Positions 1 to 10,212 of a DNA stretch of 64,000 nt are shown here, piece by piece. The translations under genes were made by a program, and so were the position numbers. The DNA is from Paucibacter sp. PLA-PC-4 (lineage in GTDB: Bacteria > Pseudomonadota > Gammaproteobacteria > Burkholderiales > Burkholderiaceae_C). Below the pieces are notes generated by a model. That model searched no databases. It saw nothing but the letters and a program-made list of their open reading frames with translations, and had not been told where the DNA came from. The DNA lies in NCBI RefSeq assembly GCF_026241155.1, contig NZ_JAPFGP010000010.1:163114-227113 (forward strand). The letters are read 5' to 3'. Each line of letters opens with the position of its first letter. Within the stretch, counting starts at the first letter, position 1.

Positions 1-454
1 CAGCGCGTCGGTTGCCCATCAACTGCGGCACCAGCAGGCTGGAGGCGAACTCAGGCACCAGGCCCAGGCTGACGAAGGGCATGGCCAGGCGAGCGTCGTC
101 GGCGACAAAAACGAAATCGCAGTGCAGCAGCATGGTGGTGCCGATGCCGATGGCGCCGCCGGTCACGGCCGCGATCACCGGCTTGTCGCAACCCAGCAGC
201 GCGCGCATGAACTGGAAGACCGGAGCGTCCTCGCCCGAGCGCGGGCGGGCCATGAAGTCCTCGAGGTCGTTGCCCGAGGTGAAGATGCCGGGCTGGCCGT
301 AGATCAGCACGGCACGCACCTCGCCGGCAGTGGCGGCCGCGTTGATCGCATCGGCCATCTGCTGGTACATGTCCGAGGTCAGCGCGTTCTTCTTCTCGGG
401 GCGGGCGATTTCGATGCTGGCCACGCCGTTGACGATGGCGGTCTTGATGGTCAT
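1..454 (-). CDS. Enoyl-CoA hydratase/isomerase family protein (3' end outside window)
   Basis: The gene begins at an ATG ending at 454, preceded by AAGGAG, and runs off the left edge, so about 151 N-terminal residues are visible. They show the crotonase fold: the oxyanion-hole region PVIAAVTGGAIGIG and the segment LGLVPEFASS, whose Glu is typical of the isomerase/hydratase branch (PaaG and delta3-delta2 enoyl-CoA isomerase-like). It should hydrate or isomerise enoyl-CoA in the cytosol during beta-oxidation. Its start codon overlaps the stop of the upstream lipoprotein gene (ATGA), so the two are translationally coupled. Which exact enoyl-CoA reaction it performs cannot be decided from this part. 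Confidence 0.88.
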   Translation of the reverse strand, partial: MTIKTAIVNGVASIEIARPEKKNALTSDMYQQMADAINAAATAGEVRAVLIYGQPGIFTSGNDLEDFMARPRSGEDAPVFQFMRALLGCDKPVIAAVTGGAIGIGTTMLLHCDFVFVADDARLAMPFVSLGLVPEFASSLLVPQLMGNRRA

Positions 455-1032
455 GTCGGGGTCTCCTTGGAATGGAAGTGATTGTCGGGGGTCGCAGCGG
501 CTTGGGCCGTGGCCGTCAGCGCCTGCACCTGTGTCCAGTGGTTGGCCAGGTGCATCAAATGGGCGCGCTGGTACTCGGCGCGGTCCAGCTGGCCATACGC
601 GAAATGTGGCTTGAACGGCCCCTTGTGGGCGCTGAATGCCTGCATCGCGTCCAGCAGGCGCTGCACCGCGATCTTCAGGCCTTGCTCGGGATCGAGTGCA
701 GGTGCGCCGGGAATCGGCTCGGCGAGGTCGTGGCTCATCTGGCCGCGGGCATCAAACACTGCAAAGGCGGTCCGGCCCAGCGTCCGCTGGAACAGCACGC
801 TCCTGGCTTCGGGGTAGCCCTGGATCGAGAACTCAGTGCTTTGCGCCAGATGCTGAAGCAACTGCGGCAGGCTCCAGCGTTCATGGGCGAGATGGTGCTG
901 GCGAAACATCAGCTCCAGCACGGATTCGCGGGCCTGCTGCCAGCTGGTGAACCCGGGCGAGAGCTCGCCGGCGCAGCCACCCAGCAGCAGCAGCGGCGAG
1001 GCGCAACCCAGCAGCAGATGGCGGCGCTTCAT
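451..1032 (-). CDS. DUF1569 (DinB-like) lipoprotein
   Basis: The 193-residue product begins with a Tat-like or Sec lipoprotein signal: MKRRHLLLGC, a hydrophobic stretch, then the lipobox LGGC with the lipidated Cys at about residue 20. The rest matches what I recall of DUF1569, a DinB-like four-helix family, including motifs such as LAQSTEFSIQGYP and PHFAYGQL near the C-terminus. A longer frame runs upstream, but the ATG at 1032 gives the signal peptide and an ATGA overlap with the preceding hydrolase gene. The function is unknown. DinB-fold proteins often bind metal through three His, and His residues are present at the helix positions (HHLAHERW, HLAQS, HLMHLANH). Confidence 0.75.
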   Translation of the reverse strand: MKRRHLLLGCASPLLLLGGCAGELSPGFTSWQQARESVLELMFRQHHLAHERWSLPQLLQHLAQSTEFSIQGYPEARSVLFQRTLGRTAFAVFDARGQMSHDLAEPIPGAPALDPEQGLKIAVQRLLDAMQAFSAHKGPFKPHFAYGQLDRAEYQRAHLMHLANHWTQVQALTATAQAAATPDNHFHSKETPT

Positions 1033-1886
1033 GCCAGCCAGGCCGGCACCTGCGGCCACAGGCTGGCCTCGAAGTGCTTGCGGAAAAAACCGAAATGGCC
1101 GATGCGACGCGCGCCGACATCCTTCGGTGCGATGCGGCGAAGCTCGGGACTCGCGCCGGCATAGAAGCCGTGCAGCGATTCGGTATTGCGGCGAGACATG
1201 AACTCGTCGTCGGTAAAAGCAAGCGACAACATCGGCGTGCGCAGGGCGGCGTAATGCGCGCGCAGCGCCTCGCCGCCCTCGCCCATCATGTAGCTGGGGT
1301 CCAGGCACCAGCGCCGCCACTGTGCCATCACGCCGCGCGGCAGATCGCCCACCTTGCGCAGCTTGCGGCCCGGGAAATAGCCGAACAGAGGCAGGGCGAG
1401 CGGCACGACGACGTACCAGAGCCACCAGACATAGCGCCTCAGGCCCGCCGAGTTTTCGCGCCAGTAGCCGCTTCCGCAGCCGACGGTGATGGCGCGGCTG
1501 ACACGCTCGCGATTGGGCAGCAAGCCGAGGATCTGGCCGCCCAGGCTGTGGCCGAGCCAGTGGACCGGTGTCGCTTCGCTGCCCAGGCGGCGGGACAGCT
1601 CATCCAGCGCGGCGGCGGCATCGCGCTCTGCCCAAGTGCGGATGTCCGCGTCCAGGCCCTTCAGCGAGCGCCGCATCTGGGCCGGCCGCGAAGCGCCCAT
1701 GCCGCGATAGTCGAAGCTCAGCACCAGCCAGCCTTGGGCTGCCATCCAGTGGGCGAAGTCGGCGTAATAGCGCTGCTCGACACCCATGGCCGGCGCGATC
1801 AGCAGGCCCGCCTTGGCCGTGGCCGCATCGCCATACAGATGGCCCTTCAGTTCAAAGCCGTCGCCGGCGCGAAAGCTGATCGTCAT
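1029..1886 (-). CDS. Alpha/beta hydrolase (COG4757-like)
   Basis: A 285-residue alpha/beta hydrolase. The nucleophile elbow is GHSLGG at about residue 120. FDYRGMGAS follows an early strand, and TDDEFM and GHFGFF near the C-terminus fit the acid and His of the triad. The start is the ATG at 1886 (MTISFRAGDGFELKGHLY), the usual N-terminus of this family; the open frame extends further upstream without good reason. No signal peptide is seen, so the protein is cytosolic. It lies 53 bases downstream of the thiolase gene and overlaps the DUF1569 lipoprotein by four bases. Substrate unknown; an acyl ester or thioester is plausible from the beta-oxidation context. Confidence 0.82.
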   Translation of the reverse strand: MTISFRAGDGFELKGHLYGDAATAKAGLLIAPAMGVEQRYYADFAHWMAAQGWLVLSFDYRGMGASRPAQMRRSLKGLDADIRTWAERDAAAALDELSRRLGSEATPVHWLGHSLGGQILGLLPNRERVSRAITVGCGSGYWRENSAGLRRYVWWLWYVVVPLALPLFGYFPGRKLRKVGDLPRGVMAQWRRWCLDPSYMMGEGGEALRAHYAALRTPMLSLAFTDDEFMSRRNTESLHGFYAGASPELRRIAPKDVGARRIGHFGFFRKHFEASLWPQVPAWLA

Positions 1887-1939
1887 GCTGCGGAACTCCC
1901 AAGCGAAAGCGCGGCCGAGGCCGCGCTTTTCAGGAACGC

Positions 1940-3154
<1,215 letters not shown>

Positions 3155-3173
3155 GATGTGTTCCAGTCAGTTG

Positions 3174-3211
3174 GGGACAGAGCTACTCGCGTTGCTCGGG
3201 TGGTCTGTCCC
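3174..3211 (-). other. Inverted repeat between HCD/ECH and thiolase genes
   Basis: GGGACAGA (3174-3181) is repeated as its reverse complement TCTGTCCC (3204-3211) across a 22-base loop, in the 66-base gap between two co-directional genes. No T-tract follows, so it is not a good terminator. It could be an mRNA processing or stability element, or chance. Confidence 0.3.
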
Positions 3212-3220
3212 GCAAGGTCA

Positions 3221-5617
3221 TTAGTTACGAACCGGCTTGCCGGTCTGCAGCATGCCCATGATGCGTTCCTGCGTCTTCGGGTGCTCCAGCAGCGCGCAGA
3301 AGTGCTTGCGCTCCAGCGACATCAGGTATTCCTCGTCGACCAACGAACCGGCTTCGACCTCGCCGCCGCAGACCACATCGGCGATCAGCGCCGCCAGGTG
3401 GTAGTCATGGGCGCTGATGAAGCCGCCGTCGCGCATATTGGCCAGTTGACCCTTGATGGTGGCGATGCCCGAACGGCCGGCCACCGGGAACATCGCCTTC
3501 AGCGGCGGGCGGTAGCCCGACTCGAACATGGACTTGGCCTGGCTGGAGGCGACGTGCAGCAGTTCGTCCTTGTTGGGCACGACGATGTCGCTGTCCAGCA
3601 GGAAGCCGTTCTTCTTCGCTTCCAGTGCGGAGGTTGCGACCTTGGCGGTAGCGGCGGTGGTGAACCCGTCCTTCAAGAAGGCAAAGATGTCCGCATCGGC
3701 ACTACCCGCCTTGGCCATCTCGGCAGCACGGCGGGCGATATAGGTCAGGCCGCCGCCGCCGGGGATCAGGCCGACGCCCACTTCCACCAAGCCAACATAG
3801 CTTTCCATGTGAGCAACACGGCGCGCGCAGTGCACGGCCAGCTCAGCGCCACCGCCCAGGGCAAGGCCGCGCATCGCCGCGACCACCGGCACATTGGCAT
3901 AGCGGATGCGCAGCATCATGTCCTGCAGCTTCTTCTCTTCCGGCGCGATGCCCTTGGCACCCGACTTCATGAAGACAGGCATCAGCGCTTCGAGGTTGGC
4001 ACCGGCCGAGAACACATCGTCCGGGCTCCAGATCACCAAGCCCTTGTACTTCGCCTCGGCGATCTCGACGGCCTTGAGCAGGCCCTCGGTCACGGTGGGG
4101 CTGATCAGGTGCAGCTTGGCGGTGATCGAGGCGATCAACACCTCACCGTCCAGGCTCCAGACGCGGATCTCTTCGTTCTTGAACTCTTCGGTGCCGGCCT
4201 TCAGGGGTTCGTCCGCGCCCTCGCCCACCAGGGACTCAGGGAAGGCCTGGCGCTCATAGACCGGCAGCTTCGCGCGCGGCTTGAACTTGGCCTCGGCAGC
4301 GCTCCAGGAGCCTCGCGTGCTGTGCACACCGCCGTTCTCAGCCACCGGGCCCTCGCTGACCCAGGCAGGCAACGGGGCGCTGGACAGGGTCTTGCCCTCC
4401 GCGATGTCGGCGGAAATCCACTCGGCAACCTGCTTCCAGCCGGCGGCCTGCCACAGCTCGAACGGGCCCTGGCTGCTGCCGAAGCCCCAGCGCATCGCGA
4501 AGTCGATCTCGCGCGCGGTGTCGGCCACGGTGTTCAGGTGCACGGCAGCATAGTGGAAGCTGTCTCGCAGGATGGACCACAGGAACTGGGCCTGCGGATT
4601 GCTTGATTCGCGCAGCAGCTTGATGCGATCAGCGGCGGGCTTCTTCAGCATGCGGGCGACGATGTCGTCGGCCTTCTTGCCGCCAGCGACGTACTCGCCA
4701 GTTGCGAAGTCCAGGCGCTGGATGTCCTTGCCGACCTTTTTGTAGAAGCCGGCACCGGTCTTTTGCCCCAACGCGCCCTTTTCGATCAGCGCGGCCAGCA
4801 CCTTGGGTGTGGCGTAGGTGCTGTAGAAGGGGTCATCCTTCAGGTTGTCCTGCATGGTCTTGACGACATGGGCCATGGTGTCCAGGCCCACGACGTCGGC
4901 GGTGCGGAATGTGCCGCTGGACGCGCGCCCCAGCTTCTTGCCGGTCAGATCGTCCACCACATCGACCGACAGGCCGAACTTCTCGGCCTCGATCATCGTG
5001 GCCATCATGCCGGCGATGCCGACGCGATTGGCGACGAAGTTGGGCGTGTCATTGGCGCGTACCACGCCCTTGCCGACGGCGGTCGTGACGAAGCTCTCCA
5101 GCTGGTCAATCACATCAGGACGGGTCGTCGGCGTATTGATCAGCTCGACCAGGTACATATAGCGCGGCGGGTTGAAGAAATGGATGCCGCAAAAGCGCGG
5201 CTTGATTTCTTCGGGCAGCACTTCACTGAGCTTGGTGATCGACAAGCCCGAGGTGTTGCTCGCGACGATGGCATGCGGGGCGATGAAGGGGGCGATCTTG
5301 GTGTACAGATCGAGCTTCCAGTCCATGCGCTCGGCAATGGCCTCGATGATCAGATCACAGTCCTTCAGCAGCTCAAGATGCTCTTCATAGTTTGCCTGCT
5401 GGATCAGCGCGGCGTTCTCCGGCACGGCCAGCGGCGCGGGCTTGAGCTTTTTCAGGCCCTCGACGGCCTTGCTGACGATGCCGTTCTTGGCACCTTCCTT
5501 GGCGGGCAGGTCGAACAGCACGACCGGCACCTTGACGTTGACCAGGTGCGCAGCGATCTGCGCGCCCATCACGCCAGCGCCGAGCACGGCGACTTTGCGA
5601 ACTTGGAATCGACTCAT
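3221..5617 (-). CDS. 3-hydroxyacyl-CoA dehydrogenase / enoyl-CoA hydratase fusion
   Basis: A 798-residue bifunctional beta-oxidation enzyme. The N-terminus is an NAD-binding HCD domain (VAVLGAGVMGAQIA at residues 9-22; HFFNPP with the catalytic His). An HCD C-terminal domain follows. The last 300 residues form a crotonase domain (VVAAMRGLALGGGAELA, EVGVGLIPGGGG). The domain order is HCD then ECH, the reverse of E. coli FadB. The start at 5617 is chosen because GAAGGA lies nine bases upstream; the in-frame ATG at 5626 would touch that site. It carries out hydration and NAD-dependent oxidation before the neighbouring thiolase. Confidence 0.94.
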   Translation of the reverse strand: MSRFQVRKVAVLGAGVMGAQIAAHLVNVKVPVVLFDLPAKEGAKNGIVSKAVEGLKKLKPAPLAVPENAALIQQANYEEHLELLKDCDLIIEAIAERMDWKLDLYTKIAPFIAPHAIVASNTSGLSITKLSEVLPEEIKPRFCGIHFFNPPRYMYLVELINTPTTRPDVIDQLESFVTTAVGKGVVRANDTPNFVANRVGIAGMMATMIEAEKFGLSVDVVDDLTGKKLGRASSGTFRTADVVGLDTMAHVVKTMQDNLKDDPFYSTYATPKVLAALIEKGALGQKTGAGFYKKVGKDIQRLDFATGEYVAGGKKADDIVARMLKKPAADRIKLLRESSNPQAQFLWSILRDSFHYAAVHLNTVADTAREIDFAMRWGFGSSQGPFELWQAAGWKQVAEWISADIAEGKTLSSAPLPAWVSEGPVAENGGVHSTRGSWSAAEAKFKPRAKLPVYERQAFPESLVGEGADEPLKAGTEEFKNEEIRVWSLDGEVLIASITAKLHLISPTVTEGLLKAVEIAEAKYKGLVIWSPDDVFSAGANLEALMPVFMKSGAKGIAPEEKKLQDMMLRIRYANVPVVAAMRGLALGGGAELAVHCARRVAHMESYVGLVEVGVGLIPGGGGLTYIARRAAEMAKAGSADADIFAFLKDGFTTAATAKVATSALEAKKNGFLLDSDIVVPNKDELLHVASSQAKSMFESGYRPPLKAMFPVAGRSGIATIKGQLANMRDGGFISAHDYHLAALIADVVCGGEVEAGSLVDEEYLMSLERKHFCALLEHPKTQERIMGMLQTGKPVRN

Positions 5618-5661
5618 GGTTTGCATTCCTTCAGAAAAATGGGCGTCGAGGGCGCTGCGGC

Positions 5662-6102
5662 TCACTCGACGCGAATCCAGGTCTGGGTGCGGCCCAGCAT
5701 GGGCATGCCGACATAGCCGCGCACTTCCAGCTTCTTGCCGCCTTCGATGGGCTTGATACGGACCTTGTAGACCTTGCCGTCATTGGGGTCGAGGATCTCG
5801 CCGCCGTCCCACAGCTCTGCATCGTCGGCGTTCTTTTTGACGTTGCGAACAATCGTCAGGCCGATCAACGGCTGATCCTTGCGGTCGTCGGCGCACTTGT
5901 CGCACTTGGACTCTTGCTTGGCGGGATCGACGACCTTCTCGATCTTGGCGCTGAAGACACCGGCGCTCTCGCTGATGCGCACCAGCGACTTCTCCTGCTT
6001 GGTCTTGTCGTCGATGGTCTTCCACAGCCCGCTGGGCGTGGCTTGGGCCAGCGCGATGCCCGAGAGCAGGCTCAGGGTGGTGGCAGCAATCAGCGATTTC
6101 AT
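5662..6102 (-). CDS. DUF2147 family exported protein
   Basis: A 146-residue protein with a clear Sec signal peptide (cleavage after about residue 19, ALAQA) followed by the DUF2147 fold: SGLWKTIDDKTKQEKSLVRI at the N-terminus and WDGGEILDPNDGKVYKV near the end. A CDKCADD motif gives two closely spaced Cys that could form a disulfide or bind metal in the periplasm. The gene sits between the acyl-CoA dehydrogenase and the HCD/ECH fusion, 36-44 bases from each, and is probably co-transcribed. Function unknown. Confidence 0.85.
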   Translation of the reverse strand: MKSLIAATTLSLLSGIALAQATPSGLWKTIDDKTKQEKSLVRISESAGVFSAKIEKVVDPAKQESKCDKCADDRKDQPLIGLTIVRNVKKNADDAELWDGGEILDPNDGKVYKVRIKPIEGGKKLEVRGYVGMPMLGRTQTWIRVE

Positions 6103-6138
6103 GGTGTCTCCTTTATGGCGTTATTGAAATCAAGCAAG

Positions 6139-7929
6139 TCAGAACAGCGCTTCGTCCATCTCCATCAGCGGATTCAGTCCGGCGCGCGCGGTGCGGATCA
6201 GGGAGGCGGTCTCGGGCAGCAGCTTCGCAAAATAGAAGCGCGCCGTCGAGAGCTTGGCGGTGTAGAACGGATCGCCCGAGTCCTTCTTCTCCAGCGCGAT
6301 CTTGGCCATGCGGGCGAAGAAGTAAGCAAAAGTCAGATGGCCTACGACGCGCAGATAGTCCACCGCAGCGGCGCCCACCTCGTCGGGGTTCTGGAAGGCC
6401 TTCATGCCGATCTCTGTGGTCAGCTTGGTGACCTTGTCGCCGATATCGGCCAGCGGGTTGATGAACTCCTGCATGGCCTCGTTCGTGCCTTCTTCTTCGA
6501 CGAAGGCAGCGATCTTCTTGCCGAACTTCTTCAGCGTGGCGCCGTTGTTGGACAGGATCTTGCGACCCAGCAGGTCCAGCGACTGGATCGTATTGGTGCC
6601 TTCATAGATCATGTTGATGCGGGCATCGCGGACGAACTGCTCCATGCCCCACTCATGGATGAAACCATGGCCGCCGAAGACCTGCAAGCAGTGCGAGGTC
6701 GCGATCCAGCCGTTGTCGGTGATGAATGCTTTGATAATGGGGGTAAGAAGCGCGACTTCGGCCTCGCACTCCTTGCGCTCGTCCTCGTCGTCCGAGCTCA
6801 ACGCCTTGTCCAACTGCAGGCCCACATAGGTATTCAGCGCGCGGCCGCCTTCGGCGTAGGCTCGCGCGGTCAGCAGCATCTTGCGCACATCGGGGTGCAC
6901 GATGATGGGATCGGCCGGCTTGTCCAGTGCCTTCGGACCGCTCAGCGCGCGCATCTGGATGCGGTCCTTCGCGTAGGCCACGGCGTTCTGGTAGGCCACC
7001 TCGGTCAGGCCCAGCGACTGATTGCCCACGCCCAGGCGGGCGGCGTTCATCATCACGAACATCGCGGCCAGGCCTTTGTGGGGCTGCCCCACCAAAGTGC
7101 CGACGGCGCCGTCCAGCACGATCTGTGCGGTGGCGTTGCCATGGATGCCCATCTTGTGCTCCAGGCCGCCGCAATAGACCGGGTTGCGCTCGCCCAGGCT
7201 GCCATCGGCATTCACCTTGAACTTCGGCACCACAAACAACGAGATGCCCTTGGAGCCCTCGGGCGCTTCCGGCAGACGGGCCAGCACCAGGTGGATGATG
7301 TTGTCGGCCATATCGTGCTCGCCGGCCGAGATGAAAATCTTCTGGCCAGTGATCTTGTAGCTGCCGTCAGCCTGCGGCTCGGCCTTGGTGCGCAGCAGGC
7401 CCAGATCGGTGCCGCAGTGCGGCTCGGTCAGGCACATGGTGCCGGTCCACTCGCCACTGGTCAGCTTGGGCAGGTAGGTAGACTTCTGCTCAGGCGTGCC
7501 ATGGGCATGCAGGGCCTCGTAGGCGCCGTGGCTCAGGCCCGGGTACATGGTCCAGGCCTGGTTGGCCCCATTCAGCATCTCGTAGAAGCCCTGATTCACA
7601 ATCACCGGCAGGCCCTGGCCGCCGAACTCCGGGTCGCAGCCCAGCGCCGGCCAGCCGCCTTCGACATACTGTTTGTAGGCCTGCTTGAAACCCTTGGGCG
7701 TCGTCACCTCGTGCGTGTTCTTGTCCAGGCTGCAGCCCTCGGCATCGCCAGACAGGTTCAGCGGCGCGATCACCTCCGCCGCGAACTTGCCCCCCTCTTC
7801 CAGCACCGCATTGATGGTGTCGACATCGATGTCGGCGTGGGCCGGCAGCATCTTGAGCTCGTCGACCACATTCAGCAGCTCGTGCATCACGAACTTCATG
7901 TCACGCAGCGGTGGGTTGTACTGGGGCAT
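6139..7929 (-). CDS. Acyl-CoA dehydrogenase (about 600-residue class)
   Basis: A 596-residue flavoprotein dehydrogenase with the extra C-terminal domain found in the DmdC/AcdA-like class, larger than the common 380-residue enzymes. It has the FAD and substrate motifs CLTEPHCGTDLG and GQKIFISAGEHD, and IYEGTNTIQSLDL near residue 440, where the family places the catalytic Glu region. It introduces the alpha-beta double bond into acyl-CoA and passes electrons to ETF. It is the first structural gene after the TetR regulator gene and heads the beta-oxidation operon. Chain-length preference cannot be read from the sequence. Confidence 0.93.
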   Translation of the reverse strand: MPQYNPPLRDMKFVMHELLNVVDELKMLPAHADIDVDTINAVLEEGGKFAAEVIAPLNLSGDAEGCSLDKNTHEVTTPKGFKQAYKQYVEGGWPALGCDPEFGGQGLPVIVNQGFYEMLNGANQAWTMYPGLSHGAYEALHAHGTPEQKSTYLPKLTSGEWTGTMCLTEPHCGTDLGLLRTKAEPQADGSYKITGQKIFISAGEHDMADNIIHLVLARLPEAPEGSKGISLFVVPKFKVNADGSLGERNPVYCGGLEHKMGIHGNATAQIVLDGAVGTLVGQPHKGLAAMFVMMNAARLGVGNQSLGLTEVAYQNAVAYAKDRIQMRALSGPKALDKPADPIIVHPDVRKMLLTARAYAEGGRALNTYVGLQLDKALSSDDEDERKECEAEVALLTPIIKAFITDNGWIATSHCLQVFGGHGFIHEWGMEQFVRDARINMIYEGTNTIQSLDLLGRKILSNNGATLKKFGKKIAAFVEEEGTNEAMQEFINPLADIGDKVTKLTTEIGMKAFQNPDEVGAAAVDYLRVVGHLTFAYFFARMAKIALEKKDSGDPFYTAKLSTARFYFAKLLPETASLIRTARAGLNPLMEMDEALF

Positions 7930-7966
7930 GTCTAACTCCTCGGTTTCGATTCAATTCAGAACGGGT

Positions 7967-8695
7967 TCAGGTCTGGGGCCGCTTGCCGGTCTTCTTTGCG
8001 GCGGCCGCCACGGATTTGCTGCCTGCGGCCTGCAGGCCTTCGGGCGTGGCATAGAAATTCACGATGCGCTCGAAGCCCGCTCCGGCACGCTCCAGCGCGC
8101 CGGGCCGGCGCAGAAATCGCGCATCGTGGTGCAGGGACAGGATCAGCCCATGCAATTCAAACAAGATCTGTTCCACATCGGCGTCGGCGCGCAGATGGCC
8201 GGCCTGCAGCGCCAGCACGATGGCCTTGTGCAGCGCCGCGTGCCAGGCCTTGACCATGCTGACCAGGGCGTCGCGCACTGGGCCGGGCCGGTCATCGAAC
8301 TCGACCGCGCCGCTGATGTAGATACAGCCCGAGTCGATTTCCACCGAGACCCGGCGCACCCAGTGCTCGTAGAGCGCGCGCAGCCGGGGAAGGCCGCGCG
8401 GCTCGCGGATCGCGGTGAAAAACACCTCTTCCTCGAACTTGGCGTGATATTCCATGACCACCGCGATCTGCAACTCCTCGCGCGAGCCGAAATGGGCGAA
8501 CACGCCGGACTTGCTCATCTTGGTGACGTCGGCGAGCGCGCCGATCGACAGGCCTTCCAGCCCCATGTGCGAGGCCAGGCCCAGAGCCGCCTCCAGGATG
8601 GCGGCGCGGGTCTGCTGGCCTTTTTGCAGTGAGCGCACGCCGCGGCGCGGCATCTCGTCGCCGTCGGTGGGCTTGGGGCTGGGCAGGGCGGACAC
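7967..8695 (-). CDS. TetR/AcrR family regulator of the beta-oxidation cluster
   Basis: The product has an N-terminal TetR helix-turn-helix (KGQQTRAAILEAAL, then ISKSG-type TKMSKSGVFAHFGSREEL) and a TetR_C ligand domain. The longest frame starts at a GTG at 8695 with no clear ribosome site; the ATG at 8653 (MPRRGVRSLQKG) is an alternative, giving about 228 residues. The gene is 37 bases upstream of the acyl-CoA dehydrogenase and reads with it. By analogy with FadR/PsrA-like TetR proteins it probably represses the operon and is released by an acyl-CoA; this is inference. Confidence 0.9.
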   Translation of the reverse strand: MSALPSPKPTDGDEMPRRGVRSLQKGQQTRAAILEAALGLASHMGLEGLSIGALADVTKMSKSGVFAHFGSREELQIAVVMEYHAKFEEEVFFTAIREPRGLPRLRALYEHWVRRVSVEIDSGCIYISGAVEFDDRPGPVRDALVSMVKAWHAALHKAIVLALQAGHLRADADVEQILFELHGLILSLHHDARFLRRPGALERAGAGFERIVNFYATPEGLQAAGSKSVAAAAKKTGKRPQT

Positions 8696-8743
8696 GGTGC
8701 TTGGGGACTCTGTGGAATTCGCTGGAAAGCCGAATAATAAAAC

Positions 8744-8755
8744 GAACGGTCGTTC
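8744..8755. promoter_or_regulatory. Candidate TetR operator
   Basis: GAACG-GT-CGTTC is an inverted repeat with a two-base centre, 49 bases upstream of the regulator start, in an A/T-rich patch. ACGAACGGTCGTTC-type sequences are common operators of TetR proteins, and its place ahead of the operon suggests autoregulation. Confidence 0.6.
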
Positions 8756-8967
8756 TATTTTGCAGAAATCGACACAAGGCCGTGCAAGTATTCGTGGCGA
8801 TTTCTAGAGCCGCCCGCCTAGAAGTTCACGCCAGCCCGCCAGTCTGGGCCGTGCAGATGTCAGGCCGTTGACGCTGTGGCCGCCGGCGCACAGCGCCTGT
8901 CTGCGGGGCTTCAGCACTTGAGTCAGTACGCACTCTTGCAGTACGCTGCGAGCAGGAGGTCAATGCT

Positions 8968-9525
8968 GTGGATGTTCTTCAACTGGATGTCTCCGGCCGG
9001 CCGCAAGCCTGGATCACGACCAAGGAGGCCGCCGTGATCTATGCCAGCGACGGCGTGGCCTGGACTCTGGGCAACCCCTGTCATGTGATGCGCGGCGGCC
9101 TGCAGCGCCGTACCGGACTGCAGTCGCGCATCGAAGTCCACCCCATCATCGCGGTGCGCGGGGCCGTGCCCAGCCGTGCCTGGCGCTCGGCGCCTGCGCT
9201 GTCCAATCCCAAGCTCTTCGTGCGCGACCGCTATGTCTGCGCCTACTGCGGGCATAGCCACCACGCCGACGACCTGACCCGCGAACACATCATCCCGACC
9301 TCGCGAGGTGGTCGCGACAGCTGGATGAACTGCATCACCGCCTGCCGCGGATGCAATGGTCGCAAGGGCAGCCGGCTGCCCGAGGAGGCCAATATGAGCC
9401 TGCTCTACCTGCCCTATGTGCCCAGCCTGCACGAGGACATGATTCTGCGCGGCCGCCGCATCCTCGCCGACCAGATGGAGTTTTTGCTGGCCAGCGTGCC
9501 GCGTTCCAGCCGGCTGCATGCCTGA
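8968..9525 (+). CDS. HNH endonuclease
   Basis: A 185-residue protein with a C-terminal HNH domain: VRDRYVCAYCGH gives the first CxxC, TREHIIPTSRGG the catalytic His region, WMNCITACRGCNGRKG the Asn and the second CxxC that bind structural zinc. The start is a GTG at 8968 because AGGAGG lies eight bases upstream; the nearby ATG at 8963 is in another frame. The family contains free-standing housekeeping nucleases of unknown role; nothing here ties it to a restriction or phage system. It stands alone between two unrelated genes. Confidence 0.85.
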   Translation: MDVLQLDVSGRPQAWITTKEAAVIYASDGVAWTLGNPCHVMRGGLQRRTGLQSRIEVHPIIAVRGAVPSRAWRSAPALSNPKLFVRDRYVCAYCGHSHHADDLTREHIIPTSRGGRDSWMNCITACRGCNGRKGSRLPEEANMSLLYLPYVPSLHEDMILRGRRILADQMEFLLASVPRSSRLHA

Positions 9526-9613
9526 GTAAAGACTTGTTGCATGGCCGGCGCCCGCCGGTCAACCGCTTCACAATACGGACCGTTGGGTTGTGATCTGCCC
9601 CGAGGAGACCGTG

Positions 9614-10087
9614 ATGAAGAAGTTGTTGATTGCCGCCGCTGTCGTGACCCTGGCCGCCTGCTCGACCACCAGCCCCGATGTGGTGCAACGCGGCGATGCC
9701 CAGCGCATGTCCCAGGTCCAGGACGGCACGGTACTGTCGGTGCGCCCGGTCACGGTCGACGGCTCGCAAAGCGGTGTCGGTGGCGTCGCTGGTGGCGTAG
9801 TCGGCGCGATTGCCGGCTCCAATGTCGGCGGCCGGCGCGAGGGCCAAATCGTCGGCGTGCTTGGCGCTGTGGCCGGCGCGGCACTGGGCAATGCAATCGA
9901 GCGCAATGTGACCAAGGAAGAGGCGGTCGAGATCCTGGTGCAGCTGCGCAACGGCGAGCGCCGCGCCATCGTCCAGGCCAAGGGCAATGAAACCCTGAAC
10001 CCCGGTGAAGCAGTGATCCTGGTCACCACCGGTGGCAAGACCCGGGTGACCCGCGCCCCTGTGATCAGCGGTGCAGCCAAGAGCTGA
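9614..10087 (+). CDS. Glycine-zipper (SlyB-like) outer-membrane lipoprotein
   Basis: A 157-residue lipoprotein: MKKLLIAAAVVTLAACS with the lipidated Cys at residue 16. A Gly-rich two-segment zipper follows (GVGGVAGGVVGAIAGSNVGG ... GVLGAVAGAALGNAIE), and then a soluble domain. This is the architecture of SlyB/Pal-like envelope proteins. GAGGAG sits six bases before the ATG. It probably stabilises the outer membrane under stress. The frame opens eight codons earlier, but the lipoprotein signal fixes the start. Confidence 0.85.
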   Translation: MKKLLIAAAVVTLAACSTTSPDVVQRGDAQRMSQVQDGTVLSVRPVTVDGSQSGVGGVAGGVVGAIAGSNVGGRREGQIVGVLGAVAGAALGNAIERNVTKEEAVEILVQLRNGERRAIVQAKGNETLNPGEAVILVTTGGKTRVTRAPVISGAAKS

Positions 10088-10212
10088 GGCCCCTGCCGTT
10101 CTTGGCGGCCCTTGGCCGCGCCCGCTCCATCCAGCTTGGGTTTGTACAGGGCCGCTGATGGCCAGGCGCAACGTATGCTTGGCGCTCCTATCAAACGCAG
10201 GAGATTGGAACA